This document shows, one piece after another, positions 17,026-25,646 of a stretch of DNA of 64,000 nt (position 1 is the first letter of the stretch; every line of letters begins with the position of its first letter). Source of the DNA: Luminiphilus sp051201685. GTDB lineage: Bacteria > Pseudomonadota > Gammaproteobacteria > Pseudomonadales > Halieaceae. The translations under genes were made by a program, and so were the position numbers. The stretch lies in contig NZ_CP179213.1 of assembly GCF_051201685.1 (NCBI RefSeq), forward strand, positions 3,286,001 through 3,350,000, given 5' to 3'. The notes beneath the pieces are model-generated. The model saw nothing but the letters and a program-made list of their open reading frames with translations, did no database searches and had not been told where the DNA came from.

Positions 17026-18282
17026 TTAAACGGCCTCAGAGAGGGTGTGCAGATACCAGTGAATAAACTGCTGTAACCCTTCTTCGAACTCGGTGTGATA
17101 GGGGCCGGGCTCGAAGAATCGTGAATTTACGCCCAGACTATTGCGCGTAATGATGTAGTCGTCTTCCAATGTCGTGTGGTGCCACAGCCAAGTCAGCTTC
17201 TCGAGATCATAGTCTTTACCCTCAACCGCATCGCCACGGACAAACCAAACCAGCTCCATATCGGTCTCGGTAAGGGAGCGCGGTAAAAAACGGTACAGCA
17301 CGCAGTGGTCGGGATAGTTCAACATAAAACTCAGGGGGCCCATCTGGAAGTCACCCGCACCGCCGTCGTAATCTTTGAAGTGCCCCATGAGAGGCGCCAC
17401 CGGCTGGCCATCCTGACTACCGGTTACAAAACCCTCGAACAAACCGTAGCGCATGGTATGCGCGCAGGTGCCAAAGTTATCGGCATCGAGGTAAATCTGG
17501 GTATGGGCTTGAGCGATACCCGCAATTCCCGTTTTGGCATCGGCATTTTCCAGCATCTTGGCCACGACTGGCGCCGACTTCTCTTCGAGATCCTTCAAGG
17601 TGTGCAGCCGCGCATATGCCCTATGGGAGGTTGCACAGTGATAACACTCTAGATAATTTTCCAGCGCGAGCTTCCAGTTAGCCTGAATACGATAAGTCTG
17701 CCGATGAGCCACCTTGGCGTTAGCTAAATCATAGGCGCCTAATGGAATGCGCATTTTGTCCAAGGACGCCACCAAGTCAGCGGCATTAGGGTCACAATTT
17801 ATAAAGACCATACCCATGTATTCAACACAGCGAACGGCCTTCAAACCCAATTGAGTCTTATCGAAATCCGGCATGATGTGGGTTTCGCGGGCGGCTTTGA
17901 GCGAGCCATCTAAGTCATAGACCCAGCCATGATAGGGGCAGACAAAGGTCTTTCTATTACCTGTGGTCCCCTCACAAACTCGAGAACCGCGGTGCCGACA
18001 AATATTGTGCATCGCATTGATCGAGCCATCCGCTGTTCGCACCACGATAATTGCATCTTCACCCACTTCGAGAAGCTGATAGTCGCCTGTGTTCGGTATT
18101 TCGCTGGTATGCAGCGCATAAATCCAGCTTTTGAAGACCAAGTGTTCAAGTTCAAGCTCGTGCACAAGGTGCGAGCGATAAAAATAAGGATCGATTGCGT
18201 AATCGGGTCGCTCCTGTTCGGCAGCAAGCTTCTCACGCAGCTGATCGGTAGAGTCATCAACATGGGTGGCAATCACAGACAT
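17026..18282 (-). CDS. Second Rieske oxygenase alpha subunit (GbcA-like)
   Basis: 418 residues. Rieske ligands are C95-x-H97 (CRHRGSR) and C115-x2-H118 (CPYHGW); the mononuclear iron site is E212-x2-H215-x4-H220 in LECYHCATSHRAY, again with the bridging glutamate of quaternary-ammonium oxygenases. It is diverged from the first copy at 12659, so this is not a recent duplication. AGGG 8 bases upstream fixes the ATG at 18282; the frame extends to 18390. It is the last gene of a coupled operon behind a GcvT-like protein (38 bp gap), an arrangement that suggests demethylation of a betaine with one-carbon capture on folate. No reductase partner gene is in the window. Confidence 0.88.
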   Translation of the reverse strand: MSVIATHVDDSTDQLREKLAAEQERPDYAIDPYFYRSHLVHELELEHLVFKSWIYALHTSEIPNTGDYQLLEVGEDAIIVVRTADGSINAMHNICRHRGSRVCEGTTGNRKTFVCPYHGWVYDLDGSLKAARETHIMPDFDKTQLGLKAVRCVEYMGMVFINCDPNAADLVASLDKMRIPLGAYDLANAKVAHRQTYRIQANWKLALENYLECYHCATSHRAYARLHTLKDLEEKSAPVVAKMLENADAKTGIAGIAQAHTQIYLDADNFGTCAHTMRYGLFEGFVTGSQDGQPVAPLMGHFKDYDGGAGDFQMGPLSFMLNYPDHCVLYRFLPRSLTETDMELVWFVRGDAVEGKDYDLEKLTWLWHHTTLEDDYIITRNSLGVNSRFFEPGPYHTEFEEGLQQFIHWYLHTLSEAV

Positions 18283-18320
18283 AATAGTTACCCTGGGCTC
18301 ACTCCTTGCGGAGTGGCAAC

Positions 18321-19505
18321 TTAGAAGGGAGGCGCCGGCGTTTGTCGCCGCCGCTTGGGATTGAACAATGGGCCGTCTATCACGCGGCATGGTGCAAGCA
18401 TCCGCGTCCAGTGCAGCTCGCGCTGATAATAAATTTCGGCGGTCAACTCATCCCCAACAGCACCATGGGGCATCTCAAGTTGAGCGTAGGCAATATTAGA
18501 TTTCACCGTAGGACACCAGGCAGCAGAGGTGACAGTGCCCACCACTTTATCGCCCTTCATAATAAAGGAGTGTTCCGCTGGCTTATTACCCTCGATGTCG
18601 AGCATGGCAAAGCGATAGCGCGAGCCTTTGGCTTTTTCGGCAAGTAGCGCTGAACGGCCATTAAACAGAGGCTTGGAAAAGTCGACCAGCCACTCGAGAC
18701 CCAATTCAAAGGGGCTGCGCGTACGGCCATTGCGCACGACCTCTTCCGCGGGCACAAAGTCGACGTGGGCTTGAATAAATCCCGCTTCAATTCGGGCCAT
18801 ATCTAAAGCATAAGAGCCGATGGGTTTGATGAGGTATTCGCGACCGTGCTCAAATAACTGATCCCATAAGGCCTCAGCCTGAGCCGGCGCCACCCAAACT
18901 TCGTAACCCAAATCTCCCGTGAAGCCCGTGCGGCTCACCATCATTGGGGCGCCTTCAAAGGTAAAGTGGGCAATACCAAAAGGCTTAAGCTGATCCAATC
19001 CAGTGCAACCCAGCAGCGTCAAAATCGTGCACGACGTTGGGCCTTGCACCGCCAGCCCGGCGAGGTCTTCGCTCTCATTGGTAATCGTGACGTCAAAGCC
19101 CAGAGTGCACCAATTGAGCCAGTCGTCGGCGCGCTGGTATGAGCACAGCCTGAAATCTTGCTCACCCAAACGAAAGATCGTGCCATCGTCCATGACCTGC
19201 CCCGCATCATTGCACCACACTGCGTAGCCAACACGGTTGATCCCCAGCTTACTAACGTTGCGCGTCACCATGCGATTGAGGAACGCCTCGGCGTCGGGGC
19301 CGATAATTCGGTATTTATTCATGGGTGATAAATCAAAAACACCCGTGGTACTGCGAATCGCAAAGTATTCGAGCTCGACATCGAAGTAGGCATTGGGGGT
19401 TGTGTAACCCATCCAATTGCCCCAATCATTCATGTCACACATCGCCTCAACCCGCGAGTGAAACGGGGTGGGCAGGAGCATAATGTCCCGGCTTGAGGTA
19501 ATCAT
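18321..19505 (-). CDS. GcvT-like folate-dependent aminomethyltransferase/demethylase
   Basis: 394 residues of the GcvT/DmdA family, which moves a one-carbon unit from an amine or sulfonium to tetrahydrofolate. Seen: YFAIRSTTGVFDLSPMNKY at the N-terminal barrel, SRTGFTGDLGYEVW, and ALDMARIEAGF near residue 240, all standard positions for folate and substrate contacts. The ATG overlaps the stop of the upstream flavoprotein as ATGA, so translation is coupled. The usual glycine-cleavage partners (GcvH, GcvP) are absent, so this is a stand-alone catabolic enzyme, most likely working with the flavoproteins or Rieske enzyme of the operon. Confidence 0.86.
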   Translation of the reverse strand: MITSSRDIMLLPTPFHSRVEAMCDMNDWGNWMGYTTPNAYFDVELEYFAIRSTTGVFDLSPMNKYRIIGPDAEAFLNRMVTRNVSKLGINRVGYAVWCNDAGQVMDDGTIFRLGEQDFRLCSYQRADDWLNWCTLGFDVTITNESEDLAGLAVQGPTSCTILTLLGCTGLDQLKPFGIAHFTFEGAPMMVSRTGFTGDLGYEVWVAPAQAEALWDQLFEHGREYLIKPIGSYALDMARIEAGFIQAHVDFVPAEEVVRNGRTRSPFELGLEWLVDFSKPLFNGRSALLAEKAKGSRYRFAMLDIEGNKPAEHSFIMKGDKVVGTVTSAAWCPTVKSNIAYAQLEMPHGAVGDELTAEIYYQRELHWTRMLAPCRVIDGPLFNPKRRRQTPAPPF

Positions 19506-21061
19506 GCGAAGGCTCCTTGCTTAATCATTTCCTTAGCCGCATTGCGACCCGGCAAGCCCATTAGGCTACCCCCCGGATGGGCGCCAGCACCGCATAAATA
19601 CAAACCATCAATGGTGGTCTTGTACTGGGTGGAGCCGGGGAATGGTCGCATCATCAGCGCCTGATCAATCGACAGCTCACCGTGATGCCAGTTTCCTCCG
19701 GTCATGCCATAGGCAGCTTCAAAATCGGACGGGACCAGTAATTCCGAGGCAACAATCTGACCTTTAATACCCGGGGCATAAGCTGCCAATTGCTCAATGA
19801 GGTTATCGAGCACCGCTTGGCGCTGCGCCTCCCATCCGCCCTTAGGCGCATAGGGTAAGTAATGCACCAATGCCGTCAAAACATGTTGTCCACTCGGGGC
19901 AAGGCTGGGGTCTTCGATACTGGGAATACTGATATCAAATACCTGCTTGGGCCCGCACTCGGCGTACTTCATAGGGTTGAAGGCGCTTTCGATGGCATCC
20001 ATGGTTGGTGCAATAACCAGTCGCTGAGACAGTGCGGCGGTATCAAGCCCCGAAAATGCCGGTAACTCTGATAACGCAAGGTGTAACTTGGCGGTACCGC
20101 TACGCGTTCTATATTGGGCTGCGCGTCGGGCCGTGCCCGTTTCAAGGTGCTGATAACCCAGCAGATCCCGGAACGTTGTGGTTGGGTCTGCGCTGGAAAT
20201 CACAGCCTTGGCACGCAGGGTTGTACCGTCGGCCAAGGTGACACCACAAACACGATCGTCTTCTTTGACAATCGCCTCTACGGCACTGCCTAGGCGAACC
20301 GCCGCGCCGTGCTTCTCAGCGACCTTTTGCAGCGCATCGCCAAGGGCGCCCATACCACCCATCACCTGTACAACCCCCTTGGACTGCAGCTGATTACCCA
20401 GCGCGCGGTGCAAATAGGTGTAAACAGTATTGGGTGAACGCGGTCCCATATTAGTGCCGGTAATCGCATCCAGTGCCAGCGCCGCCTTCAGGCCTTCATG
20501 ATCGAAATTCTCATTCATCACATCGTAGATATTGATCAACACAATGCGCATCAGGTCCTGCATGTTGGTCTTGCCCATGAGCTTTAGGCCCAAGCCCAGC
20601 TTCATCAGCGTCAGCCGGTCGGGCCAGTTTGCATCGACCAATTTGGGGGCACGGCCGCGATATAGCTTTAGCATCAGCTTGCCAAAAACATCCATTTGCT
20701 GACGAAACGCTTGAAAGGCCGCCTGATCTTTGGTGCCAATACCGGCACCCCGCAAAAAATCACCGTCGATACTCAAATGATCACCATCGGCTTGCAGTGC
20801 CACGGTGCGTTTTCGCGCACCCACTTTTAAACCTGCTGCCTCAAGCCCCAAATCTCGGACAATGGCATCGTCAAGCTGATACAGCCACTGCGCACAGTCG
20901 GACATGCGAAAGCCCGGGGCCACTTCCCGCGTGCTGGCACAGCCGCCGGCTTGATCCCTTGCATCCAAAATAAGGACGCGCTGCCCCGCCTTGGCTAGAT
21001 AAGATCCACAGATCAATCCGTTGTGGCCGGCACCTATGATGATCGCATCGTAATCAGTCAT
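19502..21061 (-). CDS. PYROXD2/CrtI-like FAD oxidoreductase (second of tandem pair)
   Basis: About 519 residues. The N-terminal FAD-binding motif DAIIIGAGHNGLICGSYLAKAG and the C-terminal LCGAGAHPGGSLMGLPGRNA are those of the phytoene-desaturase-like amine oxidase superfamily, PYROXD2 branch. The start lies in the overlap ATGCTGATGACTGA with the upstream paralogue, so 21067 and 21061 are both possible ATGs. The reaction is unknown; CrtI-fold enzymes dehydrogenate C-C or C-N bonds. It is clearly a diverged paralogue of its upstream neighbour. No carotenoid genes stand beside it, so an amine substrate fits the context better than a carotenoid. Confidence 0.85.
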   Translation of the reverse strand: MTDYDAIIIGAGHNGLICGSYLAKAGQRVLILDARDQAGGCASTREVAPGFRMSDCAQWLYQLDDAIVRDLGLEAAGLKVGARKRTVALQADGDHLSIDGDFLRGAGIGTKDQAAFQAFRQQMDVFGKLMLKLYRGRAPKLVDANWPDRLTLMKLGLGLKLMGKTNMQDLMRIVLINIYDVMNENFDHEGLKAALALDAITGTNMGPRSPNTVYTYLHRALGNQLQSKGVVQVMGGMGALGDALQKVAEKHGAAVRLGSAVEAIVKEDDRVCGVTLADGTTLRAKAVISSADPTTTFRDLLGYQHLETGTARRAAQYRTRSGTAKLHLALSELPAFSGLDTAALSQRLVIAPTMDAIESAFNPMKYAECGPKQVFDISIPSIEDPSLAPSGQHVLTALVHYLPYAPKGGWEAQRQAVLDNLIEQLAAYAPGIKGQIVASELLVPSDFEAAYGMTGGNWHHGELSIDQALMMRPFPGSTQYKTTIDGLYLCGAGAHPGGSLMGLPGRNAAKEMIKQGAFA

Positions 21062-22670
21062 CAGCATAGCCTCCGGGCACAGTGTTGGGTCGTTTGAGAT
21101 CCATCAGGATTTCCCGAGCCGCATTGGCACCGGGCGCGGCCATCACGCCACCCCCGGGGTGAGTTCCGGAACTGCACATGTACATACCTTTAATAGGACC
21201 GCGGTATTGGGCATACCCCGGGAAGGGCCGGTTGAACAGCAATTGATCGAAGGTAAGCTCGCCCATGAAGATGTTGCCTTCGGTAAGACCTACTTCCGCT
21301 TCAATTTCTCGTGGCGTACGGGTCTCGCAGTGAAGAATAAGATCTTTAAAATTGGGACTGTACTTGGCAATTTGGTCAATCACTGACTTTTCAAAACCGT
21401 CTTTATCTTCGTCCGTCCAATCACGTCCCTCGACTTTGGGTGGCGCATACTGCACAAAGACCGACATCATGTGCTTGCCGGGCGGCGCCATCGTGGGATC
21501 GGTTAGCGACGGAATCATCATGTCCAAATAAGGATCCTTGGACCAAGTTCCATTTTTCCAATCGTCATAGGCGCGTTCTTGACGCTCAAGGGAATCACTA
21601 AAGTGAAGATCTCCGGCCATAAGCTTGCTGCGGGGATCGAGACCGTCAAAAATAGGCAGGCCATCAAGGGCAATATTCAGCTTGCCCGAGGAGCCTCTAA
21701 TCTTGAAATTTTGGGCCTTTTGAATAACGTCATCGGGCAAATCTTTGGGGTTCGTAATATCGAGAAAGGTGCGCTTGGGATCGAGGTTGGAAACCACAAT
21801 GTCGGCGTAATACTCGGTGCCATCCTTCAAAGCAACGCCCTTGGCCTGGCCGTCGCGCACGATAATTTCATCGACGTTGGCGTCACAAATAATCTCGCCC
21901 CCGTAAGAGAGAAAGGCCTTAGACAAGGCATCGGCCACTGCGCCCATGCCCCCTCGGGCAAAACCCCAGGCTCCGACATTACCGTCGACATCGCCCATGT
22001 AGTGGTGCAGTAGCACGTAGGCTGTGCCAGGAGAGTACACACCCAACGCCGTGCCAATAATGCCGCTACCGGCGAGGTGCGCTTTTAAAACATCGGTCTC
22101 GAAGTATTCGTTGAGATAATCGCCAACACTCGCCGTCCAGAACTTAATGGTATCGAGCAAACCCTCCTCGCCCATTGAGGTAAAGGATTTGGCGAACTCA
22201 ATCAAATCGCGCAAATCCCGGAGTTTGAGCGAGGTGGGATCAGGAGCGGTCTTTAACAAATAGGGCCGGATGAGTTTAGTTTGGCGGCTGGTATCGGCCA
22301 CGTACCGGTCGTAGGCGTTGGCATCGCGTTTCGAGTGACGTGCGATCTCGCGATAGTGGCGGTCGTGGTCACTGTAGCTGCCCAGGTGGTCGCCGTTTTG
22401 CATAAAGGTGGCGCCGCCCCCAAAAGGAACAACCTGCAATCCGTGGCGCGGCAACTCTAAGTCCCGGGTAATCTCAGGCCGCAGTAGGCTGGCAACGTAA
22501 GAACAGTTGGAGTAATACCAACCCTTGTGCAGCTCGCGACTCACTGTGGCGCCACCGATATAGGGATTGCGCTCTAATACGGCAACCTTGAGACCTGCTT
22601 TCGCGAGGTAGGCGCCATTGGTCAGACCATTATGGCCGGCACCAATAACAATTGCGTCGTACTGGTTCAA
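21054..22670 (-). CDS. PYROXD2/CrtI-like FAD oxidoreductase (first of tandem pair)
   Basis: 538 residues with DAIVIGAGHNGLTNGAYLAKAG at the N-terminus, ERNPYIGGATVSRE after the second strand, and CSSGTHPGGGVMAAPGANA at the FAD-closing C-terminus. First gene of the four-gene operon. The start is TTG at 22670: GGAG lies 7 bases upstream, no in-frame ATG is near, and the frame opens directly into the Rossmann motif. It probably forms a pair, perhaps a heterodimer, with the coupled downstream paralogue. The promoter faces the BetI-like gene across a palindrome at 22736. Confidence 0.85.
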   Translation of the reverse strand: MNQYDAIVIGAGHNGLTNGAYLAKAGLKVAVLERNPYIGGATVSRELHKGWYYSNCSYVASLLRPEITRDLELPRHGLQVVPFGGGATFMQNGDHLGSYSDHDRHYREIARHSKRDANAYDRYVADTSRQTKLIRPYLLKTAPDPTSLKLRDLRDLIEFAKSFTSMGEEGLLDTIKFWTASVGDYLNEYFETDVLKAHLAGSGIIGTALGVYSPGTAYVLLHHYMGDVDGNVGAWGFARGGMGAVADALSKAFLSYGGEIICDANVDEIIVRDGQAKGVALKDGTEYYADIVVSNLDPKRTFLDITNPKDLPDDVIQKAQNFKIRGSSGKLNIALDGLPIFDGLDPRSKLMAGDLHFSDSLERQERAYDDWKNGTWSKDPYLDMMIPSLTDPTMAPPGKHMMSVFVQYAPPKVEGRDWTDEDKDGFEKSVIDQIAKYSPNFKDLILHCETRTPREIEAEVGLTEGNIFMGELTFDQLLFNRPFPGYAQYRGPIKGMYMCSSGTHPGGGVMAAPGANAAREILMDLKRPNTVPGGYADD

Positions 22671-22735
22671 GGCATTCTCCGTCCTACAGATGTTGGTACA
22701 GAGTCTGCCACGGTCGTCTTTGGCCGTCTAGTATG

Positions 22736-22749
22736 AATGAACGTTCATT
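22736..22749. promoter_or_regulatory. Perfect 14-bp palindrome, probable TetR operator
   Basis: AATGAACGTTCATT is a perfect palindrome 66 bp upstream of the flavoprotein start and 70 bp upstream of the divergent TetR gene. Its core ACGTTCA resembles half-sites I recall for BetI operators. Position in a divergent promoter beside a BetI-like gene makes autoregulation and repression of the operon the natural reading. Confidence 0.75.
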
Positions 22750-22818
22750 TATAGATTGCGATTTAGTGTGATGTTGTTAGAGTTGAAGTGCATTCAGGCC
22801 ACGCGATAAGTTTGTCCA

Positions 22819-23484
22819 TTGACATCAGCTTCCCCACCTACAGCACCGATACCAACCGAAAAGAAGCGGCGGCAAATACGTTCACGTTCGGAACGACGCC
22901 TACAGTTAATTCACGCAACAATTCGGTGCATTGCACAACATGGATTATCGGCCACCACCATGCAGCTGGTCACCCGCGAAGCCGGGCTTAGCCTTGGGAT
23001 TGCCAACCTGCACTTTCAGAGTAAAGAAAACCTACTCGCTGAGACGCTGCGTCATGTCACCAAAGAATATAACGACGGATTACTGGCAATTCTGATCCCT
23101 GAAAGTGGGACGTCTCAGGCCTCTCTTGCCGACACTCTCGAGCGGCTGTTGGATTTCCAATTGAGTCATGGTGTCACCCAACGGCAAAAAATGGCCGTTT
23201 GGTTTGCTTATTATGGCGAAGCGAGCGCCCGCCCTGTCTACCAGAAAATTTGCTCCAGCAGCGACCGCTTGTCGATGCAAAAGGTCGAAGAGCTGTTTGC
23301 TGCTGTCATCAACGAAGGTCACTACCAAGATCGCGACCCCCAACAGCTGGCGACAGGCTACCTGGCATTAATCGACGGCTTATGGCTAAACCTGCTGATT
23401 GCCCCGCGAGTACTGACCAAGGCGAGAGGCAAAGGTTTAGCCAGAGCTTATTTACAGCAGGCCTTTCCCAAGCACCTTAGCTAA
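22819..23484 (+). CDS. BetI-like TetR-family repressor
   Basis: 221 residues. The N-terminal DNA-binding domain covers about residues 25-75 (ERRLQLIHATIRCIAQHG, then TTMQLVTREAGLSLGIANLHFQ as helix-turn-helix). The ligand domain resembles BetI, with WFAYYGEASARPVYQKICSS and GYLALIDGLWLNLLI. BetI proteins sense choline or related amines. A TTG at 22819 is the only start after an upstream stop and has no strong ribosome site, consistent with low repressor expression. Divergent from the flavoprotein-GcvT-Rieske operon with a 14-bp palindrome between; it probably controls that operon. Confidence 0.85.
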   Translation: MTSASPPTAPIPTEKKRRQIRSRSERRLQLIHATIRCIAQHGLSATTMQLVTREAGLSLGIANLHFQSKENLLAETLRHVTKEYNDGLLAILIPESGTSQASLADTLERLLDFQLSHGVTQRQKMAVWFAYYGEASARPVYQKICSSSDRLSMQKVEELFAAVINEGHYQDRDPQQLATGYLALIDGLWLNLLIAPRVLTKARGKGLARAYLQQAFPKHLS

Positions 23485-23601
23485 CCCTTCAAGCTGGCAC
23501 CTTTGTTACCTATAGATTGATCTCTCTGCTAGACAGGAAGGCAGTCTTGAATAACGTCCAGCCGTACATGCTCGCACCTAAAACCCCTGCAAAATTTTGC
23601 G

Positions 23602-24165
23602 CTACCGGCTGATATTCCCCGGCGGGATGTAGTCAAAGATAAAGTTAATACGGCCTTCGCTACCCTTGTTCATAACGCTGTGCTGTTTCTGATTATTAAT
23701 TTCGTAAACACTGCCAATCTGCATACGCTGCGGGCGCCCATCGATCATGAAGCGCACCCTTGGATTGCTCGATATCGGAATATGGATTCGATGCCCGTGA
23801 TGAAAGGACGGGTGTTTATCGTTGTGGGGCTTAATAACGCCGTTGGCCTGCAGCCTTGCCGCCATCGCCCGAACAATTGTGCCACCCGGAGGATAATGAT
23901 CTTCTAAAATTTTGTGCATTAGGGGCACCGCCTCTTCGGCCAGCAAATCCCAACCCACCTCTTTACTGACTTCGATATTGGGCCAGCCGTGTCCATCAGT
24001 GAATACCAGCACAACCGACTGCGTGTGGGCATGCACCTCATACTCAAGTTGACGAAACTCGTTGCCAGCCCAAGCCTCCTCGGGCAGAGACAGTATTTTG
24101 TCGCGCAGGGGGTCAATGTTATAAGACCCTAAGTCTTTTATAGGTACGCCGATATCCATGGTCAT
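23602..24165 (-). CDS. Aspartyl/asparaginyl beta-hydroxylase-like oxygenase
   Basis: Small protein of 187 residues with the catalytic core of the aspartyl beta-hydroxylase family: KPHNDKHPSF and HRIHIPISSN in the first part of the fold, and QKQHSVMNKG carrying the second iron histidine, followed by RINFIFDYIP. These Fe/2-oxoglutarate enzymes hydroxylate Asp/Asn or small molecules. The substrate is unknown and the gene stands alone. Start chosen at ATG 24165; a TTG at 24168 and an ATG at 24159 are alternatives with no clear ribosome site. Confidence 0.8.
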   Translation of the reverse strand: MTMDIGVPIKDLGSYNIDPLRDKILSLPEEAWAGNEFRQLEYEVHAHTQSVVLVFTDGHGWPNIEVSKEVGWDLLAEEAVPLMHKILEDHYPPGGTIVRAMAARLQANGVIKPHNDKHPSFHHGHRIHIPISSNPRVRFMIDGRPQRMQIGSVYEINNQKQHSVMNKGSEGRINFIFDYIPPGNISR

Positions 24166-24299
24166 CAATGATTTCGATTGAGTGAGTGATGATGGCGACT
24201 ATTTCGGTAACGATCAAGTTAGGTAGCGATCGAGCACCATTCAGGCGACGATGAAAATAAAGGTGCCGGTCTGCACCCACGAATAATCAAGGAGTTACC

Positions 24300-25607
24300 G
24301 TGCGACGTCCTATTCTTTTTTCCCTGCTTTTGCTGGCCCTTGCCCCAACAGCCATGGCCGAACGCCTAGCCTTGGTACCCGACGCTTTAATCGATGGTTT
24401 GAGTGACCATGCCCAACGTGGGCGGGCCGTATTGATTGAAGGGGAATACATTGTGGATGTGGTTGCCGTCGACACACTGTCTCCAAACGTCAAACAAATC
24501 GCTTTACCCGGGCAGACCCTGATGCCGGGCCTCATCAATGGGCACGAGCACCCGCTTATATACGGTGACAATTATCAAAATGCCCATTTGTCAGGTTCCT
24601 CTGCTTACAAGACGCTTCTCGGATTAGCAGCCCTGCAGGGCATGCTTCAGCACGGCTGGACCACCGTCAGAGTTATGGGTGACGCCGATGCCTTTTTTGG
24701 CAATCAGGATATCGCCAGAGCGGTCAGTGAAGGGGTTCATCAAGCGCCTCGCATCACCGGTGCCGGACATTATTTATCGATCACCGGCGGTGGTGGCGAC
24801 ATCAACTACCTCTCCCCGGAACAGGCCATGATCAGTGACGGTTATATTGTCGATGGCCCCATGGAAGTCCGTCGCGCCGTGCGGCGAGAAATAAAATTTG
24901 GGTCTGACTGGATCAAAATTTTGGTCACCGGAGCCTTTCACTCGGTCGGTGACGATCCTAAAAACGTTGCCTTTAGTCCCGACGAACTCGCTGAGGCGGT
25001 CGCGGAAGCTAGCCGTCACGGTGTACCCGTGGCAGCCCATGCCCATGCCAATGCCGGCATCAATCAGGCCATTGAAGCCGGTGTACGCTCTATAGAACAT
25101 GGCACCTATCTCGACGACTACTCGATAAAGCTGATGGTGGAGCACGGGACATTTTTGGTACCGACTATTTATGTCGGTGATTATTACGCCGGCACCGACA
25201 AGCTATTGGCGCAAGATAAAAACGACGACGTGTATCTCAACTACCGAGAGGAGTGGCTGAGCTTGATCGGTCGGGCTCATCGGGCGGGGGTTAAAGTGGT
25301 GGTAGGTTCTGATCTTGGTGGGTACAACATTGATCCTCAGGCCTATGCGCGTGAAATTGCCGTACTCACCGAAGCCGGCTTGTCGCCCATGGCTGCGATT
25401 AAAGCGGCGACCTCAGTAGCTGCCGATATGTTGAATTGGAGCGGACAAGTTGGCTCGATACAGACCGGCCACTGGGCTGATTTAATAGCCGTTTCTGACA
25501 ACCCTCTCGCCGACTTGTCACTGCTGGAAAATCCAACATTCGTCATGAAGGGCGGTCAAATCGTGCGCTGGGACGAGGCACCGCAGCAAAGGGCGTCGTA
25601 TCCTTGA
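24300..25607 (+). CDS. Exported amidohydrolase-family protein
   Basis: 435 residues starting at a GTG with AAGGAG 6 bases upstream. A signal peptide (about residues 1-20, ending PTAMA) indicates the periplasm. Binuclear metal site residues of the amidohydrolase superfamily are present: H82-x-H84 in NGHEHP, K206 as carbamylated lysine candidate (WIKILVTGA), H247 (AAHAHA), H267 (IEHGTY) and D338 (GSDLGG). The pattern matches imidazolonepropionase-like and Xaa-Pro dipeptidase (prolidase)-like exported members. It may cleave a dipeptide or cyclic amide. It stands between convergent or divergent neighbours and appears monocistronic. Confidence 0.87.
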   Translation: MRRPILFSLLLLALAPTAMAERLALVPDALIDGLSDHAQRGRAVLIEGEYIVDVVAVDTLSPNVKQIALPGQTLMPGLINGHEHPLIYGDNYQNAHLSGSSAYKTLLGLAALQGMLQHGWTTVRVMGDADAFFGNQDIARAVSEGVHQAPRITGAGHYLSITGGGGDINYLSPEQAMISDGYIVDGPMEVRRAVRREIKFGSDWIKILVTGAFHSVGDDPKNVAFSPDELAEAVAEASRHGVPVAAHAHANAGINQAIEAGVRSIEHGTYLDDYSIKLMVEHGTFLVPTIYVGDYYAGTDKLLAQDKNDDVYLNYREEWLSLIGRAHRAGVKVVVGSDLGGYNIDPQAYAREIAVLTEAGLSPMAAIKAATSVAADMLNWSGQVGSIQTGHWADLIAVSDNPLADLSLLENPTFVMKGGQIVRWDEAPQQRASYP

Positions 25608-25646
25608 CCCTTTCTTATTCGTCGACTTAAAGCGTAGGATCGACTT

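Noticed and set aside
19502..22670. Carotenoid biosynthesis (two CrtI-like desaturases)
   Set aside because: Sequence features fit the PYROXD2 branch, no crtB/crtE-type gene is present, and the operon partners are GcvT and Rieske proteins.
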